A stretch of DNA of 64,000 bases from Bacteroidia bacterium. Its GTDB lineage: Bacteria; Bacteroidota; Bacteroidia; Chitinophagales; Chitinophagaceae. Position 1 is the stretch's first letter; every line of letters starts with the position of its first letter. This document shows positions 18,309-27,910 of this stretch, one piece after another. The stretch lies in assembly GCA_030426665.1 (NCBI GenBank), contig JAUHYD010000015.1, positions 1 through 64,000 on the forward strand, read 5' to 3'. The translations under genes and the position numbers were made by a program. The notes beneath the pieces are model-generated. The model was not told the DNA's origin and ran no database searches. It saw only the letters and a program-made list of their open reading frames with translations.

Positions 18309-19301
18309 ATGGCAGACGAAAAATTAAAGGTTTTAAAACTTGCGCTCGACAAGATAGAGAAGGATTACGGCAAGGGCTCAGTAATGATGCTCGGAGAAAA
18401 GCGTAAAGAAAAGATTGATGTAATCAGCACCGGTTCTATTGGTTTGGATGTTGCGCTTGGTGTTGGTGGGTTACCGGTAGGTAGGGTAGTAGAGATATAC
18501 GGACCGGAGTCTTCGGGTAAAACCACGATTGCCATACATACTATTGCACAGGCGCAAAAGAAAGGTGGTATATGTGCCATTATAGATGCAGAACATGCTT
18601 TTGATGCGGGATATGCACGCAAATTGGGTGTAGATGTAGATAGTCTGATTATTTCACAACCGGATTATGGTGAGCAGGGGCTGGAAATAGCTGATAGATT
18701 AATATCCTCAGGAGCGGTAGATGTTGTTGTAATTGACTCTGTAGCTGCACTGGTTCCGAAAGGTGAGCTTGAAGGCGAAATGGGTGAGAGCAAAATGGGC
18801 TTGCAGGCAAGGCTGATGAGTCAGGCATTGAGAAAGCTTACTGCTACCATATCCCGTACAGGTTGTTGCTGTATATTCATTAACCAGCTTCGTGAAAAAA
18901 TTGGCGTGATGTTCGGTAATCCGGAAACGACTACCGGAGGTAACGCGCTTAAGTTTTATGCGTCTGTTCGTTTAGATATTCGTAGAATCAGCCAGATTAA
19001 GGATGGCGATCATGCAAGTGGAAACAGAACGCGTGTAAAGGTGGTTAAAAACAAGGTTGCACCTCCATTCCGTCAGGTAGAGTTTGATATAATTTTCGGA
19101 GAGGGTATCAGTAAGATTGGTGAAATTATTGACATGGGAGTTGATTTGAATATACTGCAGAAGAGCGGGTCCTGGTTTAGCTACGGTGAAAGCAAAATTG
19201 GCCAGGGAAGAGATGCAGTGAAGCAGTTTTTGAGGGATAATCCTGAGGCGGCTGATGAAATAGAAGCTAAGATCAGGACTGCGTTGCAAGTAGTGGAATA
19301 G
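18309..19301 (+). CDS. recA: Recombinase RecA
   Basis: DNA-dependent ATPase for homologous recombination and SOS induction, 330 residues, a little shorter than the ~350 usual in proteobacteria because the acidic C-terminal tail is short. Walker A is G65PESSGKTT73, Walker B is [10 protein letters not shown], and loops L1/L2 are visible ([46 protein letters not shown] in part). No intein or frameshift. It has its own promoter element and a strong terminator, so it appears monocistronic. Confidence 0.99.
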   Translation: MADEKLKVLKLALDKIEKDYGKGSVMMLGEKRKEKIDVISTGSIGLDVALGVGGLPVGRVVEIYGPESSGKTTIAIHTIAQAQKKGGICAIIDAEHAFDAGYARKLGVDVDSLIISQPDYGEQGLEIADRLISSGAVDVVVIDSVAALVPKGELEGEMGESKMGLQARLMSQALRKLTATISRTGCCCIFINQLREKIGVMFGNPETTTGGNALKFYASVRLDIRRISQIKDGDHASGNRTRVKVVKNKVAPPFRQVEFDIIFGEGISKIGEIIDMGVDLNILQKSGSWFSYGESKIGQGRDAVKQFLRDNPEAADEIEAKIRTALQVVE

Positions 19302-19331
19302 GATTAATTGGTATGGTTTTTGTATTTGAAG

Positions 19332-19364
19332 ATAGCGTTGTACTCTTTGCAACGCTATTTTTTT
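19332..19364 (+). terminator. Rho-independent terminator of recA
   Basis: Stem ATAGCGTTG/CAACGCTAT (19332-19340 with 19350-19358) followed directly by a run of T, 30 nt after the recA stop. Confidence 0.85.
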
Positions 19365-19476
19365 GCCATATTGTCGTACGGTTCGGTGCTTTTTGCGCTA
19401 AAACTTTAGGCATTTGTTGACATTTGACTTACTAAATTTGGCGATTGGAGTTAATTGTGTATTTAAACCACCCCGG

Positions 19477-20631
19477 ATGAAGGCAAAGTATTTACTTTTT
19501 TATCTTATAGTAGTGACGGGGATTGCCGCGTGTAGCAGCAAGAGCCGAAAGTTTAACATTCTTGGGAGTATAGAAGGGATGCCGCCACAGACTGTGATTT
19601 TAGAACAGCTCGGCGCAAATGATGTCGTGTCGGTAGTGGATACGGTACAAACTAATGAAGATGGGAAATTTGAGCTGTCAGGAGATGCCCCGGAACCCGG
19701 ATTATACAGACTTCATTTTAAGGACAATAAATTTATATTGCTTTCTATAGATAAGGGAAATATCAAGGTCGTAGGCAAGTGGAATTCGTTGGAAAACTAT
19801 ACAATTTATGGCTCTCCGGGTTCTGAACATCTCAAGCAGTTTCTCGCGGTTTTCAGGGAGCGGGTAAGAGACTTTAATACAATGAACATAGTGCTGGATA
19901 CACTTCGTTCAAGAGGAGAGGATAGCTTGCTGGCACTAGCCCAGAAAAATTATCAGGAGATGAATCAGGAGTTCACGCAGATAATTGAAAATTACGCTGA
20001 CACTGTGCCTTTTCAACCAAATGCAATATTTGCGGCGAGAATACTTAATTCGAATAGCGAGATGGTATTCCTAAGTTCGTTTGCCCAGAGTCTGGACAGG
20101 AGATTTCCGGGTACCAAGTTGACCAGAGAGTTTGCTGACTATTTCTCGAAAATGAGTCTTAAGTCAAGAGGGGCGTCTCAGGTTCAACCTCAGTTTGTAG
20201 AGGCCGGATCTATGGCACCGGAATTGACACTGCCTGCCGCTGATGGAACTATGATTTCATTATCATCGCTCAGAGGTAAATATGTATTGCTTGACTTTTG
20301 GGCATCGTGGTGTGGCCCGTGCAGAGCCGAGAACCCTAATGTGGTTGCTGCCTACAATAAATACAAAGACCATAATTTTACGGTTTACGGCGTATCTCTG
20401 GATAACGATAAAGAGAAGTGGGAGCGTGCAATAGCAGAAGACGGACTCACCTGGACTCACGTTAGTGACCTGAAGGGGTGGTCTTCGGTAGGAGCTGTTA
20501 TTTACTCCATTAAATCTATTCCCAGTAATGTATTGATAAACCCTGACGGGATAGTGGTTGCGAAAAATCTGAGAGGTGCGCAACTGGATGATATGCTGGC
20601 TCAGGTAATGGACGTAGATACGGAGAAATAG
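19477..20631 (+). CDS. Lipoprotein thioredoxin-like protein (TlpA/DUF4369 type)
   Basis: Predicted envelope thiol-disulfide oxidoreductase, 384 residues from the ATG at 19477. The frame is open back to 19414, but the lipoprotein signal (hydrophobic stretch ending IAAC) fixes the start. A DUF4369-like beta domain occupies about 25-110, a helical linker about 115-240. The C-terminal thioredoxin domain contains W-C279-G-P-C282 (FWASWCGPCRAE) and the cis-proline SIPSN. The CGPC site suggests a reductase of the TlpA/ResA kind, for example for c-type cytochromes, but this is inference. It ends 17 nt from the convergent radical SAM gene. Confidence 0.92.
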   Translation: MKAKYLLFYLIVVTGIAACSSKSRKFNILGSIEGMPPQTVILEQLGANDVVSVVDTVQTNEDGKFELSGDAPEPGLYRLHFKDNKFILLSIDKGNIKVVGKWNSLENYTIYGSPGSEHLKQFLAVFRERVRDFNTMNIVLDTLRSRGEDSLLALAQKNYQEMNQEFTQIIENYADTVPFQPNAIFAARILNSNSEMVFLSSFAQSLDRRFPGTKLTREFADYFSKMSLKSRGASQVQPQFVEAGSMAPELTLPAADGTMISLSSLRGKYVLLDFWASWCGPCRAENPNVVAAYNKYKDHNFTVYGVSLDNDKEKWERAIAEDGLTWTHVSDLKGWSSVGAVIYSIKSIPSNVLINPDGIVVAKNLRGAQLDDMLAQVMDVDTEK

Positions 20632-20648
20632 TAAGTTCGTGTTTTGAG

Positions 20649-22847
20649 TTATAATATCAGCAGACCTACTTTAAACAAAGTATTTATTGGTTTGTTCGAG
20701 ATAAACAGCTCAAAGTCCTCAAACCCTTCAGATTCATACATATCTTTCATGTCTTGCAACGTCAATGGCTTTAGGTTATTGACCGAGAATTTCTCAAGTG
20801 TTGTCGCAAGCCAGTTGCCCTGAACGTCGCTAAGCTTAATGGTATGGGTAGTTTGTTTGGTATAAAATGTCAGGCTGCACATTTCCCATTGATTGCCTTT
20901 ATGCGACTTGGTGTAAATACTCGTCTCGGGTTTGTTACCGATCCAGATAACTTTTGCACTCATTTTTTCAGCTGCATATTCAGGTTCTTTCAGCGTATCT
21001 GAAATGAAGTTGGCAGGGATAGTTGTCTTCGGAACTTTGAAGTCAAACCACTTATGCAACGGGAAGTCGAGACACATCCCATGCATATAGTTGTGCAACG
21101 ACTTCTTGAGGCCGTGTGCAAACAGCTCATGATCCGCTCCTGTGGGGTCCGTATGAGGTATGTCATTGTTGGCAAACGTTCCCGTTTCGGAGGTCTTTTT
21201 CTCGACTTTGTAAAGTTCCGGCTCCAATCCTACGGGGCTATGTGCGGTCATTGTAAACAGGTGCCAGAATGCAGATTGCATGACCCCGGCTGCGAACATT
21301 TGTCGAACCATTTCCAAAGAGTCGATAGTTTCTTGCACGGTCTGTGTAGGGAAACCATACATGAGATAGGCATGCACCATTATGCCTGCATCGCTGAAGT
21401 TTTTATTTACTCTCGCTACCTGAGCAACGGTTATCCCTTTTTGTATCAATTGTAACAATCGGTCGGAGGCAACTTCCAGGCCGCCCGAAACGGCAACGCA
21501 CCCGGAGGCTTTGAGCAGCAGACATAAGTCTCTTGTAAAGCTTTTTTCGAATCTGATATTTGCCCACCAGGTCACGGCCAGCTTTCGGCGGATTATTTCT
21601 ATTGCCAGCGCACGCATCAATGCCGGCGGCGCTGCCTCGTCAACGAAGTGGAATCCGCTGTCTCCCGTTTGGGCAATGAGTTCTTCCATCCGGTCACAAA
21701 GTACTGACGCTGTTAATGGGTCATAACGCTGGATATAGTCGAGTGAAGTGTCGCAAAAAGTACACTTTCCCCAATAGCATCCATGAGCCATGGTGAGTTT
21801 GTTCCATCGGCCATCGCTCCACATACTATGCATGGGGTTGGCAACTTCGATTGCGGATATGTATTTGTCTAACGGTAATCCTGTGTAATCCGGTGTGCCG
21901 ACCTGTCCTTGTTTATAGTCGCCACAGTTTTGGTTGTTTATGTAAGTGACTTTGCCGTCTCTCAAAATAAATGTTCGTTTCAGTTCGTCTTCGCCAATTG
22001 TGCCTTCTACATATTTTATCAGACATTCTATCGGGGCTTCCCCATCATCTAAAGTGACAAAGTCTACAAATTCAAATACTCTGGGGTCTGATAGCGACCG
22101 GAGTTCTGTATTTGCAAACCCTCCGCCCATAGCGACTTTGATGGTAGGATGGTGTTTTTTCAGCCACTGGCCACACCGTAGTCCTGCATATAAATTGCCG
22201 GGAAATGGAATAGAAAGTGCAACAATATCCGGTTTGTATTTTGTGATGTTCCCGGAAAGCGTTTTTATAAGTAAATTGTCAACATAGGTTTGCGGCTGTT
22301 GCAACGCGTGGTACAGCTCATCAAATGAATTGGCGCTCCTTCCCAATTTTTCGGCATATCTGCTGAATCCGAAATGACTGTCAACACATTCTTTTATCAG
22401 GTCTGATAAATCTTCGAGGTATAGCGTAGCCAGGTGTTTTGCGTAATCCTGAATACCCATGTTGCCAAAGGCTTGTTTCATCTCTTCTATCTGTGCAAAA
22501 CGGGATGCTTCCGGAAGAAAGTTTCGGCGACAAATGTAGTGTGCCAATGTAGGGTTTTTGCCCTGAAGAAACTCGACGACTGGGTCTATTGAGTTTATAT
22601 AGTCGCTTTTTAGTGCAATGATGCGGCGCGTGTTTTCGTTGTTGGGTATTTCTCTTGTTTCTATTTCTTGAAAAAGTTGCTCCAGTCCTGACCCGGAGAA
22701 CAGTGAAAGCGTAACCTCGATACCCAAATCGGCCTGACAAGCATCGATACCTTTTGTGTTTAGAAACCCTTTTAGGTATGCAGTTGCCGGGTAGGGGGTA
22801 TTGAGCTGAGTAAACGGAGGTGTAGTAAGAAATACGCGTGCGTTCAA
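20649..22847 (-). CDS. B12-binding domain radical SAM protein
   Basis: Large radical SAM enzyme, 732 residues. The N-terminal ~320 residues resemble a B12-binding fold in part (IVALSIPFPGNLYAGLRCGQWL...VAMGGGFANTEL). The radical SAM core begins at the iron-sulfur motif C357-x4-C362-x2-C365 (GCYWGKCTFCD), with four rather than the usual three residues between the first two cysteines. Later segments (WWANIRFEKSF; SGGLEVASDRLL; HAYLMYGFPTQT) fit the SAM barrel. There is no DxHxxG motif for base-off cobalamin, so actual B12 binding is uncertain. Reaction unknown; it resembles hopanoid or tetrapyrrole-type radical SAM enzymes. Confidence 0.88.
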   Translation of the reverse strand: MNARVFLTTPPFTQLNTPYPATAYLKGFLNTKGIDACQADLGIEVTLSLFSGSGLEQLFQEIETREIPNNENTRRIIALKSDYINSIDPVVEFLQGKNPTLAHYICRRNFLPEASRFAQIEEMKQAFGNMGIQDYAKHLATLYLEDLSDLIKECVDSHFGFSRYAEKLGRSANSFDELYHALQQPQTYVDNLLIKTLSGNITKYKPDIVALSIPFPGNLYAGLRCGQWLKKHHPTIKVAMGGGFANTELRSLSDPRVFEFVDFVTLDDGEAPIECLIKYVEGTIGEDELKRTFILRDGKVTYINNQNCGDYKQGQVGTPDYTGLPLDKYISAIEVANPMHSMWSDGRWNKLTMAHGCYWGKCTFCDTSLDYIQRYDPLTASVLCDRMEELIAQTGDSGFHFVDEAAPPALMRALAIEIIRRKLAVTWWANIRFEKSFTRDLCLLLKASGCVAVSGGLEVASDRLLQLIQKGITVAQVARVNKNFSDAGIMVHAYLMYGFPTQTVQETIDSLEMVRQMFAAGVMQSAFWHLFTMTAHSPVGLEPELYKVEKKTSETGTFANNDIPHTDPTGADHELFAHGLKKSLHNYMHGMCLDFPLHKWFDFKVPKTTIPANFISDTLKEPEYAAEKMSAKVIWIGNKPETSIYTKSHKGNQWEMCSLTFYTKQTTHTIKLSDVQGNWLATTLEKFSVNNLKPLTLQDMKDMYESEGFEDFELFISNKPINTLFKVGLLIL

Positions 22848-22865
22848 TTCATTGTCCTTTAGCTA

Positions 22866-22873
22866 CAAATGTA
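22866..22873 (-). promoter_or_regulatory. -7 promoter element of the radical SAM gene
   Basis: On the minus strand it reads TACATTTG (TAnnTTTG), 18 nt upstream of the start codon. No -33 element at normal spacing. Confidence 0.4.
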
Positions 22874-23075
22874 ATTGAAAAGGTTTGGATAAGCTGTAAC
22901 AAACAACCTGGGGGGGATACTTGATGTTACGAATATTCAACAATGGGTTCATAGCCTTAATGGCAAGTTTGTGCTCGTAAGGTTTGTCTGGTTTTTATTA
23001 ATGAGTATTGCCCCGGTCAAACGCCTGTAGCAATCCGATTTCGTGAAGCGTACTTTTTGATTGTTTTAACCGAAT

Positions 23076-23576
23076 TTAATTCGAAGATCTCGGGCGCATT
23101 TTAGAATCTGCATCCAGCATTCTGAAAATCACACCATCCAGAACTACATAGATGCATATCCCATCAAATGCAAGTACATCCGTCATTTTGTATGTTTTTC
23201 CGTTTTTAGATTTAGTAATTGATGAAATTGTAATTTCATATACGCTATCTACTCTGATACCCAGATTTCTCTTGCTGAGATCGAAGTTGTCTTTCGCATA
23301 GTTTTCGGAGTTTTTCTTTGTTACCGAAAACTTAGGTTCATACAAAGTGCTTTTATACATCCGAATACTGTCTGAGGTAAAACATACCTTTTGCTTTGAG
23401 TATCGTTTTATCTCTTCCTCTTCTAGTCCATAAATTGTTGAATATTCATGGCTAAATGCTCGCCAGCACTTCATCAGGGATTTAACTACATCAGTTGAAT
23501 CAGTAGTCTGTGCGAAGCAGGTTTTGGAAAATGGCATAACCATTAATATTGCCAAAACGGATAAGTGTCTTTTCAT
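23076..23576 (-). CDS. Hypothetical exported protein
   Basis: Unrecognised protein of 166 residues with a signal peptide (cleavage after CFAQ, residue ~23). The mature part has charged helices followed by beta-strands (VDSVYEITISSI; KTYKMTDVLAFDGICIYVVLDG). It starts 2 nt after the lysozyme gene stops, so the two are almost certainly co-transcribed. It could be a partner or inhibitor of that enzyme, but nothing in the sequence proves it. Confidence 0.7.
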   Translation of the reverse strand: MKRHLSVLAILMVMPFSKTCFAQTTDSTDVVKSLMKCWRAFSHEYSTIYGLEEEEIKRYSKQKVCFTSDSIRMYKSTLYEPKFSVTKKNSENYAKDNFDLSKRNLGIRVDSVYEITISSITKSKNGKTYKMTDVLAFDGICIYVVLDGVIFRMLDADSKMRPRSSN

Positions 23577-23578
23577 TG

Positions 23579-24742
23579 TTATCTATTTTTATAAATACGT
23601 ATTTTCCTTTCGGGTTGATAATTTGCTTCATTCCTCACTTTCATTTCGTCTTTCCGTCTGTTTATTAACCCCTTCATCACACCGGGTGCCTTTGAATGCA
23701 CAAATCTCATCCAGTCCTTGCGCAATTGTTCGAAATCGGCTTCGGTGTTTATGTCGTTAACAATACTGGTCGCTTTGGAAAAACCTCCCAGATTGTAGGC
23801 GAGCATTGTCAATGCATCGAATTCTTTTTGCGTCAGCGGTACGTTGATATACTTTTTTACCTGATTTTCATACGTCGGGACTTTCTGTCTCATCAGCCGC
23901 TCTGCCTCATCCCAGGTAACACCTTTTTCCCACTTGTTGCCTTCACTATACGGGACAAAAAAGCCAAAACCAATGGTTAGTCCCCCGTCGCCGAGCGCAT
24001 AAAGTTCGGGTGAAAATCCTTCCAGCTTCTCCAGTAGGCTATATCCTTCATCAGAAAGGTGCATCTCCTCTACAGGCATTTTTTTCTCTTCGAAAACCAC
24101 AACAACCACGGTGTCCATTTTGTCTATGGGAGCAATTTCGATGGCTAATGGCACGACCTCGACGAGTAGTACTTCATCGATTGATTTTATTTCTACCTCA
24201 GGAAGGTCCGGCATTGTTAGCGTTTCCATCTTACTGAAAACTATCTTTTCGATTTTAAATGGAGTAATGGTATGGAATCCCACTGCCGGAATGTATGGTT
24301 TTAAATCAGGCAAGATCGGCATGGCTACCTCGTCCATTTTCGCGATGGCCACCTTCTTAATGTCAAATCCGGCAAGTGCATGCGGCGCCAGTGAGACTAC
24401 GATATCCGGCTCCAGTTTCAGGCGGGGCATGGGCGGTAATTCTACATTAATCGCAAAAGGAGCAATGTTGTTTTTGATTTTCATTCTTGTAGCCGGAAGT
24501 TTGGCCACAGGGCGGATACTGATTGCTTCGGTGACGTGAACGCGAACGGTTATGGTAACATATGCGCCACTGTCAGAGACATTTATGGCCTCAACATTAT
24601 TTCCCGGGTTATTGCTGATAATCTCAGAAACTGTTTGAATATCAGTATCAGCTGCCTTTATTGAGTCAACGATAGCTTTTTTTCGCGTTTGACCAAATAA
24701 AACAACGGGGAACAAAATTAACAGCAAAAGCAATCGCATCAT
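23579..24742 (-). CDS. Secreted GH24 (T4-type) lysozyme with repeat-containing N-terminal region
   Basis: Predicted peptidoglycan muramidase, 387 residues. A signal peptide ends near residue 18 (LFGQ). The C-terminal ~155 residues are a phage T4-type lysozyme domain with catalytic E241 (KLEGF), D252 (GDGG) and T256 (TIGFG). Between them lie ~210 residues of valine/proline-rich sequence with an internal repeat: residues about 126-146 and 162-182 share an F-x-I-x-K-hydrophobic-x-x-x-K-M-hydrophobic-MP-x-LP pattern. The prophage-type enzyme carries its own export signal and is not near other phage genes, so it is likely a domesticated envelope or predatory enzyme. Co-transcribed with the downstream exported protein. 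Confidence 0.85.
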   Translation of the reverse strand: MMRLLLLLILFPVVLFGQTRKKAIVDSIKAADTDIQTVSEIISNNPGNNVEAINVSDSGAYVTITVRVHVTEAISIRPVAKLPATRMKIKNNIAPFAINVELPPMPRLKLEPDIVVSLAPHALAGFDIKKVAIAKMDEVAMPILPDLKPYIPAVGFHTITPFKIEKIVFSKMETLTMPDLPEVEIKSIDEVLLVEVVPLAIEIAPIDKMDTVVVVVFEEKKMPVEEMHLSDEGYSLLEKLEGFSPELYALGDGGLTIGFGFFVPYSEGNKWEKGVTWDEAERLMRQKVPTYENQVKKYINVPLTQKEFDALTMLAYNLGGFSKATSIVNDINTEADFEQLRKDWMRFVHSKAPGVMKGLINRRKDEMKVRNEANYQPERKIRIYKNR

Positions 24743-25203
24743 ATGAAACTAAATAGCGATTTAAGTGATGGTAAAAACTGAAAATTAATAAAATATTTAC
24801 TTAAGGTACAATTTCCTTTCCCTCACAATGAATTGTGCTTTCAACATTCGGATTGTATGACGGATAATCAACATTTCGCGGAGTGCCATATTTTCTCAAA
24901 AAGATAACCCCTGTTAATTCCACTTATGGTTTTACCGCTGCCAAATGTGTAAGCGTACGGTGGGGGGACGTTCCTTGTCGGAACCTTAATTGAATGGGTA
25001 GGGCGTTGACGAACACGGGCATCGGTCATTGACCGACAATCAGGTACGCCTTAGGGATACCTACGGCAAATATGAGGTAGTGTTATGCTCATAAGGTGGG
25101 AAAAAACCGAAAGAGAAATATTCCTCATCGCTCTATGGCGTGCTTGATTGCGGCTCGTCTCTGTGGGTTAGTAGTATATTCAGAGGTGGCATACTTATGC
25201 CGG
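24743..25203. other. Intergenic stretch with one island repeat
   Basis: No supported gene. The 25021-25070 part is a copy of the GTCGG/CCGAC palindromic repeat found also near 27850, 31210 and 35720. The remainder has no recognisable element. Confidence 0.45.
25021..25070 (+). repeat. Dispersed palindromic repeat, family C copy 1
   Basis: Contains a CGGTC...GACCG hairpin followed by a segment ending CCTACGGCAAA, the same layout as the copies at 27829-27910, 31184-31269 and 35691-35750 (inverted). This copy is the most diverged of the four. Confidence 0.55.
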
Positions 25204-26592
25204 TCAGTGGGCAATGACTATTTGTTTCGACACAGACGCGTCCCCGTTCGTTACTATTACGAAATAAGTGCCTGCGCCCAAATCTTGTGTGTTTATTGTT
25301 GTATTAGTGGTTGTTATTGATTTATTGATCATTTCTTTTCCGGTAATGTCAGTAATTGATATCTGCAATAGTTCACGGTTGCCGGAAATACGAATAGTTA
25401 GTTCGCCGTCTGCCGGATTAGGGCCAATGATAAGCAGGTTTTTCAATGCGGGTTCCCGGATTTTCGTGGTTAACTTATTGATTAATGTGTTCATTAGTAT
25501 ACGGGCTTCGTAGTATGCGATACAGTCTTGATTGATAAGCACAGCGACGCTAATGCTGTCTGTCGGGTAATATAGCATTGAAGCGGAATAGCCAAAGTAA
25601 TTGCCTCCATGACCATAATAGGTACGTCCGCCAGAGTTAAAGCGCATAGCTCCTCTGCCATACCCATTGAAAAAGCTGCCGCTGACAGGTGTGAAGCTAA
25701 GCATCTCTGAAAGGGAAGCTGCAGAAAGAATGTTTCCTGAGTACAGATTATACGCCCAGGTTGCCAGGTCCGCGGGGTCTGAAAAATAGCCTCCGGCTGC
25801 TTCGGCAGAACTCCAAAGCGCTTCGTGCGGGGTGGCAAATGCATCTGATGCAAGAGCGGGGTCAAGGGTTGGTGTGGTCCAGTTATGAGGTATAGGGTTA
25901 GGGTATGGTTCGATTATCTCCATATAGGTGTTACTCAAACCGTTTGGCGTTAGTAAATCAGTCCGAAGGACACGATGCAGGGAGTCGCTCATTTTTGCTT
26001 CAATAATCATACCGAGCAGGCTGTAATTGGCGTTGCAGTACTTGAACGGGCTTCCGGGAACTCCGGCGGGCGGGTCTACGAAGGCGACTAATGCGTCAGG
26101 GAAATACCAGAAAGCTGTCAGGTCGGCAATCATAGCGGCTTGCCATGTGGGGTTGGTAAAGTCGCCCATGCCGGAAGTGTGGCTAAGCAGTTGCTCCACG
26201 GTTATTGCCGGATTTACGTTTGTCATGGGAGGGAGTAAGTCGCCAAGGGTATCGCTCAATGACAACATCCCGGCGTCTATCAGGTTGAATATCTCGGCTG
26301 CAATGAAAGTTTTGGTGATACTGCCAATGCTCAGGATCATAGTAGTATCAATTGGTACGCTTCCGTAAGTAACACCGGTTACCCCTTTCCACACGCCCTT
26401 ACCTGGTATAAATGCAGCCGCTGATATACCCTTCACATTATATGCCGTGCACATACTGTCAATAGAATGTTGAAGTGTGTTGGCGAGCGCGGTATCAATA
26501 CCGGTCTGAGCCTGGGTTGTCAGTGTGTTTTGGCAGAAAATAAAAACAAAGACGGCTATCTTTTTGTACGGGAGGCTCTTACAGATTTGCAT
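25204..26592 (-). CDS. Secreted serine hydrolase (class C beta-lactamase fold) with T9SS type A tail
   Basis: Exported penicillin-binding-protein-like hydrolase, 462 residues. A signal peptide ends near residue 29. The catalytic domain has S91-I-T-K94 (nucleophile and general base), Y187-C-N189 and an HGG motif replacing KTG near residue 337. Probable activity is D-Ala-D-Ala peptidase, esterase or amidase; true beta-lactamase activity is not implied. The last ~75 residues form a T9SS type A sorting domain (starts with GPNPADGELTI, ends with a short beta-strand SKQIVIAH), so it should cross the outer membrane. It has a -7 promoter element upstream. Confidence 0.92.
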   Translation of the reverse strand: MQICKSLPYKKIAVFVFIFCQNTLTTQAQTGIDTALANTLQHSIDSMCTAYNVKGISAAAFIPGKGVWKGVTGVTYGSVPIDTTMILSIGSITKTFIAAEIFNLIDAGMLSLSDTLGDLLPPMTNVNPAITVEQLLSHTSGMGDFTNPTWQAAMIADLTAFWYFPDALVAFVDPPAGVPGSPFKYCNANYSLLGMIIEAKMSDSLHRVLRTDLLTPNGLSNTYMEIIEPYPNPIPHNWTTPTLDPALASDAFATPHEALWSSAEAAGGYFSDPADLATWAYNLYSGNILSAASLSEMLSFTPVSGSFFNGYGRGAMRFNSGGRTYYGHGGNYFGYSASMLYYPTDSISVAVLINQDCIAYYEARILMNTLINKLTTKIREPALKNLLIIGPNPADGELTIRISGNRELLQISITDITGKEMINKSITTTNTTINTQDLGAGTYFVIVTNGDASVSKQIVIAH

Positions 26593-26616
26593 GCAGATGG
26601 ATTTTTATGACTCATC

Positions 26617-26624
26617 CAAAGGTA
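26617..26624 (-). promoter_or_regulatory. -7 promoter element of the serine hydrolase gene
   Basis: On the minus strand it reads TACCTTTG (TAnnTTTG), 24 nt upstream of the start. A TTTG lies 25 nt further upstream, slightly beyond normal -33 spacing. Confidence 0.45.
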
Positions 26625-26745
26625 CCTTCCGGTTATGTATCGGACTTGTCAAATCCTGCGAACTTTTGCACTAAATCACACCATTAAGGGGATATTAATT
26701 ATAAATAAGTTTTCGAATTTTATTTCTATTGCTAAAATACCGACT

Positions 26746-27654
26746 ATGTACGCTGCAGCAAGTTCTAAAACCTACCAGATGCTCAATACCGGACCCGTAT
26801 ACCGCGATAAACCGGACCTTGCTCTTAATGTTATAGACTTCTCACTTTATAAACAGCTCCATACTCGTTTTTCATCACGCAGTTTCTCTATTAAGTATGT
26901 TGAAAGAGGTGCTGAGCGGTATACCCTCAACGGCAGAAACTATGTAATTGAAAACGGCCGATACCTGCTTACCAACGCATATACAAGCGGGGAAGTAGTA
27001 ATAGACAGTAGTCAGTTTGTAAAAGGAGTATGTATTGAGTTGTCGCCCGGCATTATTGCGGAAGTACTTGCAACATTCAATGACCCCGGAGCGCCATATC
27101 CCCAAAGCGACTTTTTCGAATTTCTTACTACTGCCAATTTTTTTGAGCATGATTATGACGCTGCGAAAACAAATCTCGGAACCTATATCCGACGGTCGCT
27201 GGGGAATAATTCCGGTGCGCATTGGAACGATAATCTGTTCATCGAGCAGTTTTTTTATGGACTGGCCGAAAATATAGTCATAGATCAGGCTGAAATACAC
27301 AGGTACTTACAGTCGTTTGACTCCATAAAGATGAGCACACGTCGAGATTTACTGGGGCGGTTATTAAAAGGAAAAGAAATGATGGACGACAACTTTGCCG
27401 ATAAAATGAGCGTCGCCGATATTGCCAGAGTCGCACATATGTCTGAGTATTATTTTCTAAGATTGTTTGCTAAAACATTCAATTGCTCACCACACCGCTA
27501 CCTTGTAGAAAAGCGGCTGCAAAAGGCAAGCGACTTGCTGCTACGTGATTGTGACTCTGTTGCAGAAATCGCTTATAAATGTGGCTTTACAGATATCCAC
27601 GCTTTCAGTAAGTCCTACAAGAAAAGATTTGGGAAAAGCCCGTCCAAAGTATAA
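26746..27654 (+). CDS. AraC family transcriptional regulator
   Basis: DNA-binding regulator, about 302 residues from the ATG at 26746. The frame is open back to 26635, but that part overlaps the divergent promoter region and has no family character. The C-terminal ~100 residues contain both helix-turn-helix units (MSVADIARVAHMSEYYFLRLF and the second ending in the AraC signature, SVAEIAYKCGFTD...FSKSYKKRFGKSPSK). The N-terminal ~200 residues are a cupin-like sensing domain. It is divergent from the serine hydrolase gene, which is a plausible target. Effector unknown. Confidence 0.92.
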   Translation: MYAAASSKTYQMLNTGPVYRDKPDLALNVIDFSLYKQLHTRFSSRSFSIKYVERGAERYTLNGRNYVIENGRYLLTNAYTSGEVVIDSSQFVKGVCIELSPGIIAEVLATFNDPGAPYPQSDFFEFLTTANFFEHDYDAAKTNLGTYIRRSLGNNSGAHWNDNLFIEQFFYGLAENIVIDQAEIHRYLQSFDSIKMSTRRDLLGRLLKGKEMMDDNFADKMSVADIARVAHMSEYYFLRLFAKTFNCSPHRYLVEKRLQKASDLLLRDCDSVAEIAYKCGFTDIHAFSKSYKKRFGKSPSKV

Positions 27655-27781
27655 TATCAACACCAATTTGGCATGGGTCTTTTCCATCCCTATCTATCGT
27701 AATACAAGTCTGGTGAAGTTACTGGCATGCTTCGTTGCTCAATACCCAGAATGTGAGGACAACTACACAAACGTCTGATAC

Positions 27782-27822
27782 GCAGTGCCAGTGTATCTGA
27801 GTTGCAAACTTGGACGAGTGGC
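27782..27822 (+). repeat. Dispersed repeat family B, partial copy
   Basis: Joins GCCAGTGTAT directly to a CTGAGTTGCAAACTTGG palindrome and GACGAGTGG. The same two blocks are ~90 bp apart in the full copies at 28681 and 32824, so this looks like an internal-deletion derivative. Confidence 0.65.
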
Positions 27823-27828
27823 TTGGTG

Positions 27829-27910
27829 CCCATTAGCGAGTATTTGCACATTCGTCGGACAGAAACCGACTACAGGTTATGGGGTAGGAACTCCATACGG
27901 CAAAAGTGGT
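27829..27910 (+). repeat. Dispersed palindromic repeat, family C copy 2
   Basis: Carries TTAGCGAGTA, then the hairpin GTCGG-ACAGAAA-CCGAC, then GGTAGGAACTCCATACGGCAAA. It matches 31184-31269 closely. In the other copies the last block forms a GCCGTA/TACGGC hairpin, here partly degraded. Confidence 0.8.

Noticed and set aside
20649-22847. Prophage or intact insertion sequence
   Set aside because: The lysozyme at 23579 is phage-type but exported and isolated; no structural, integrase or full transposase gene was seen. The only transposase sequence is the remnant near 31.9 kb.
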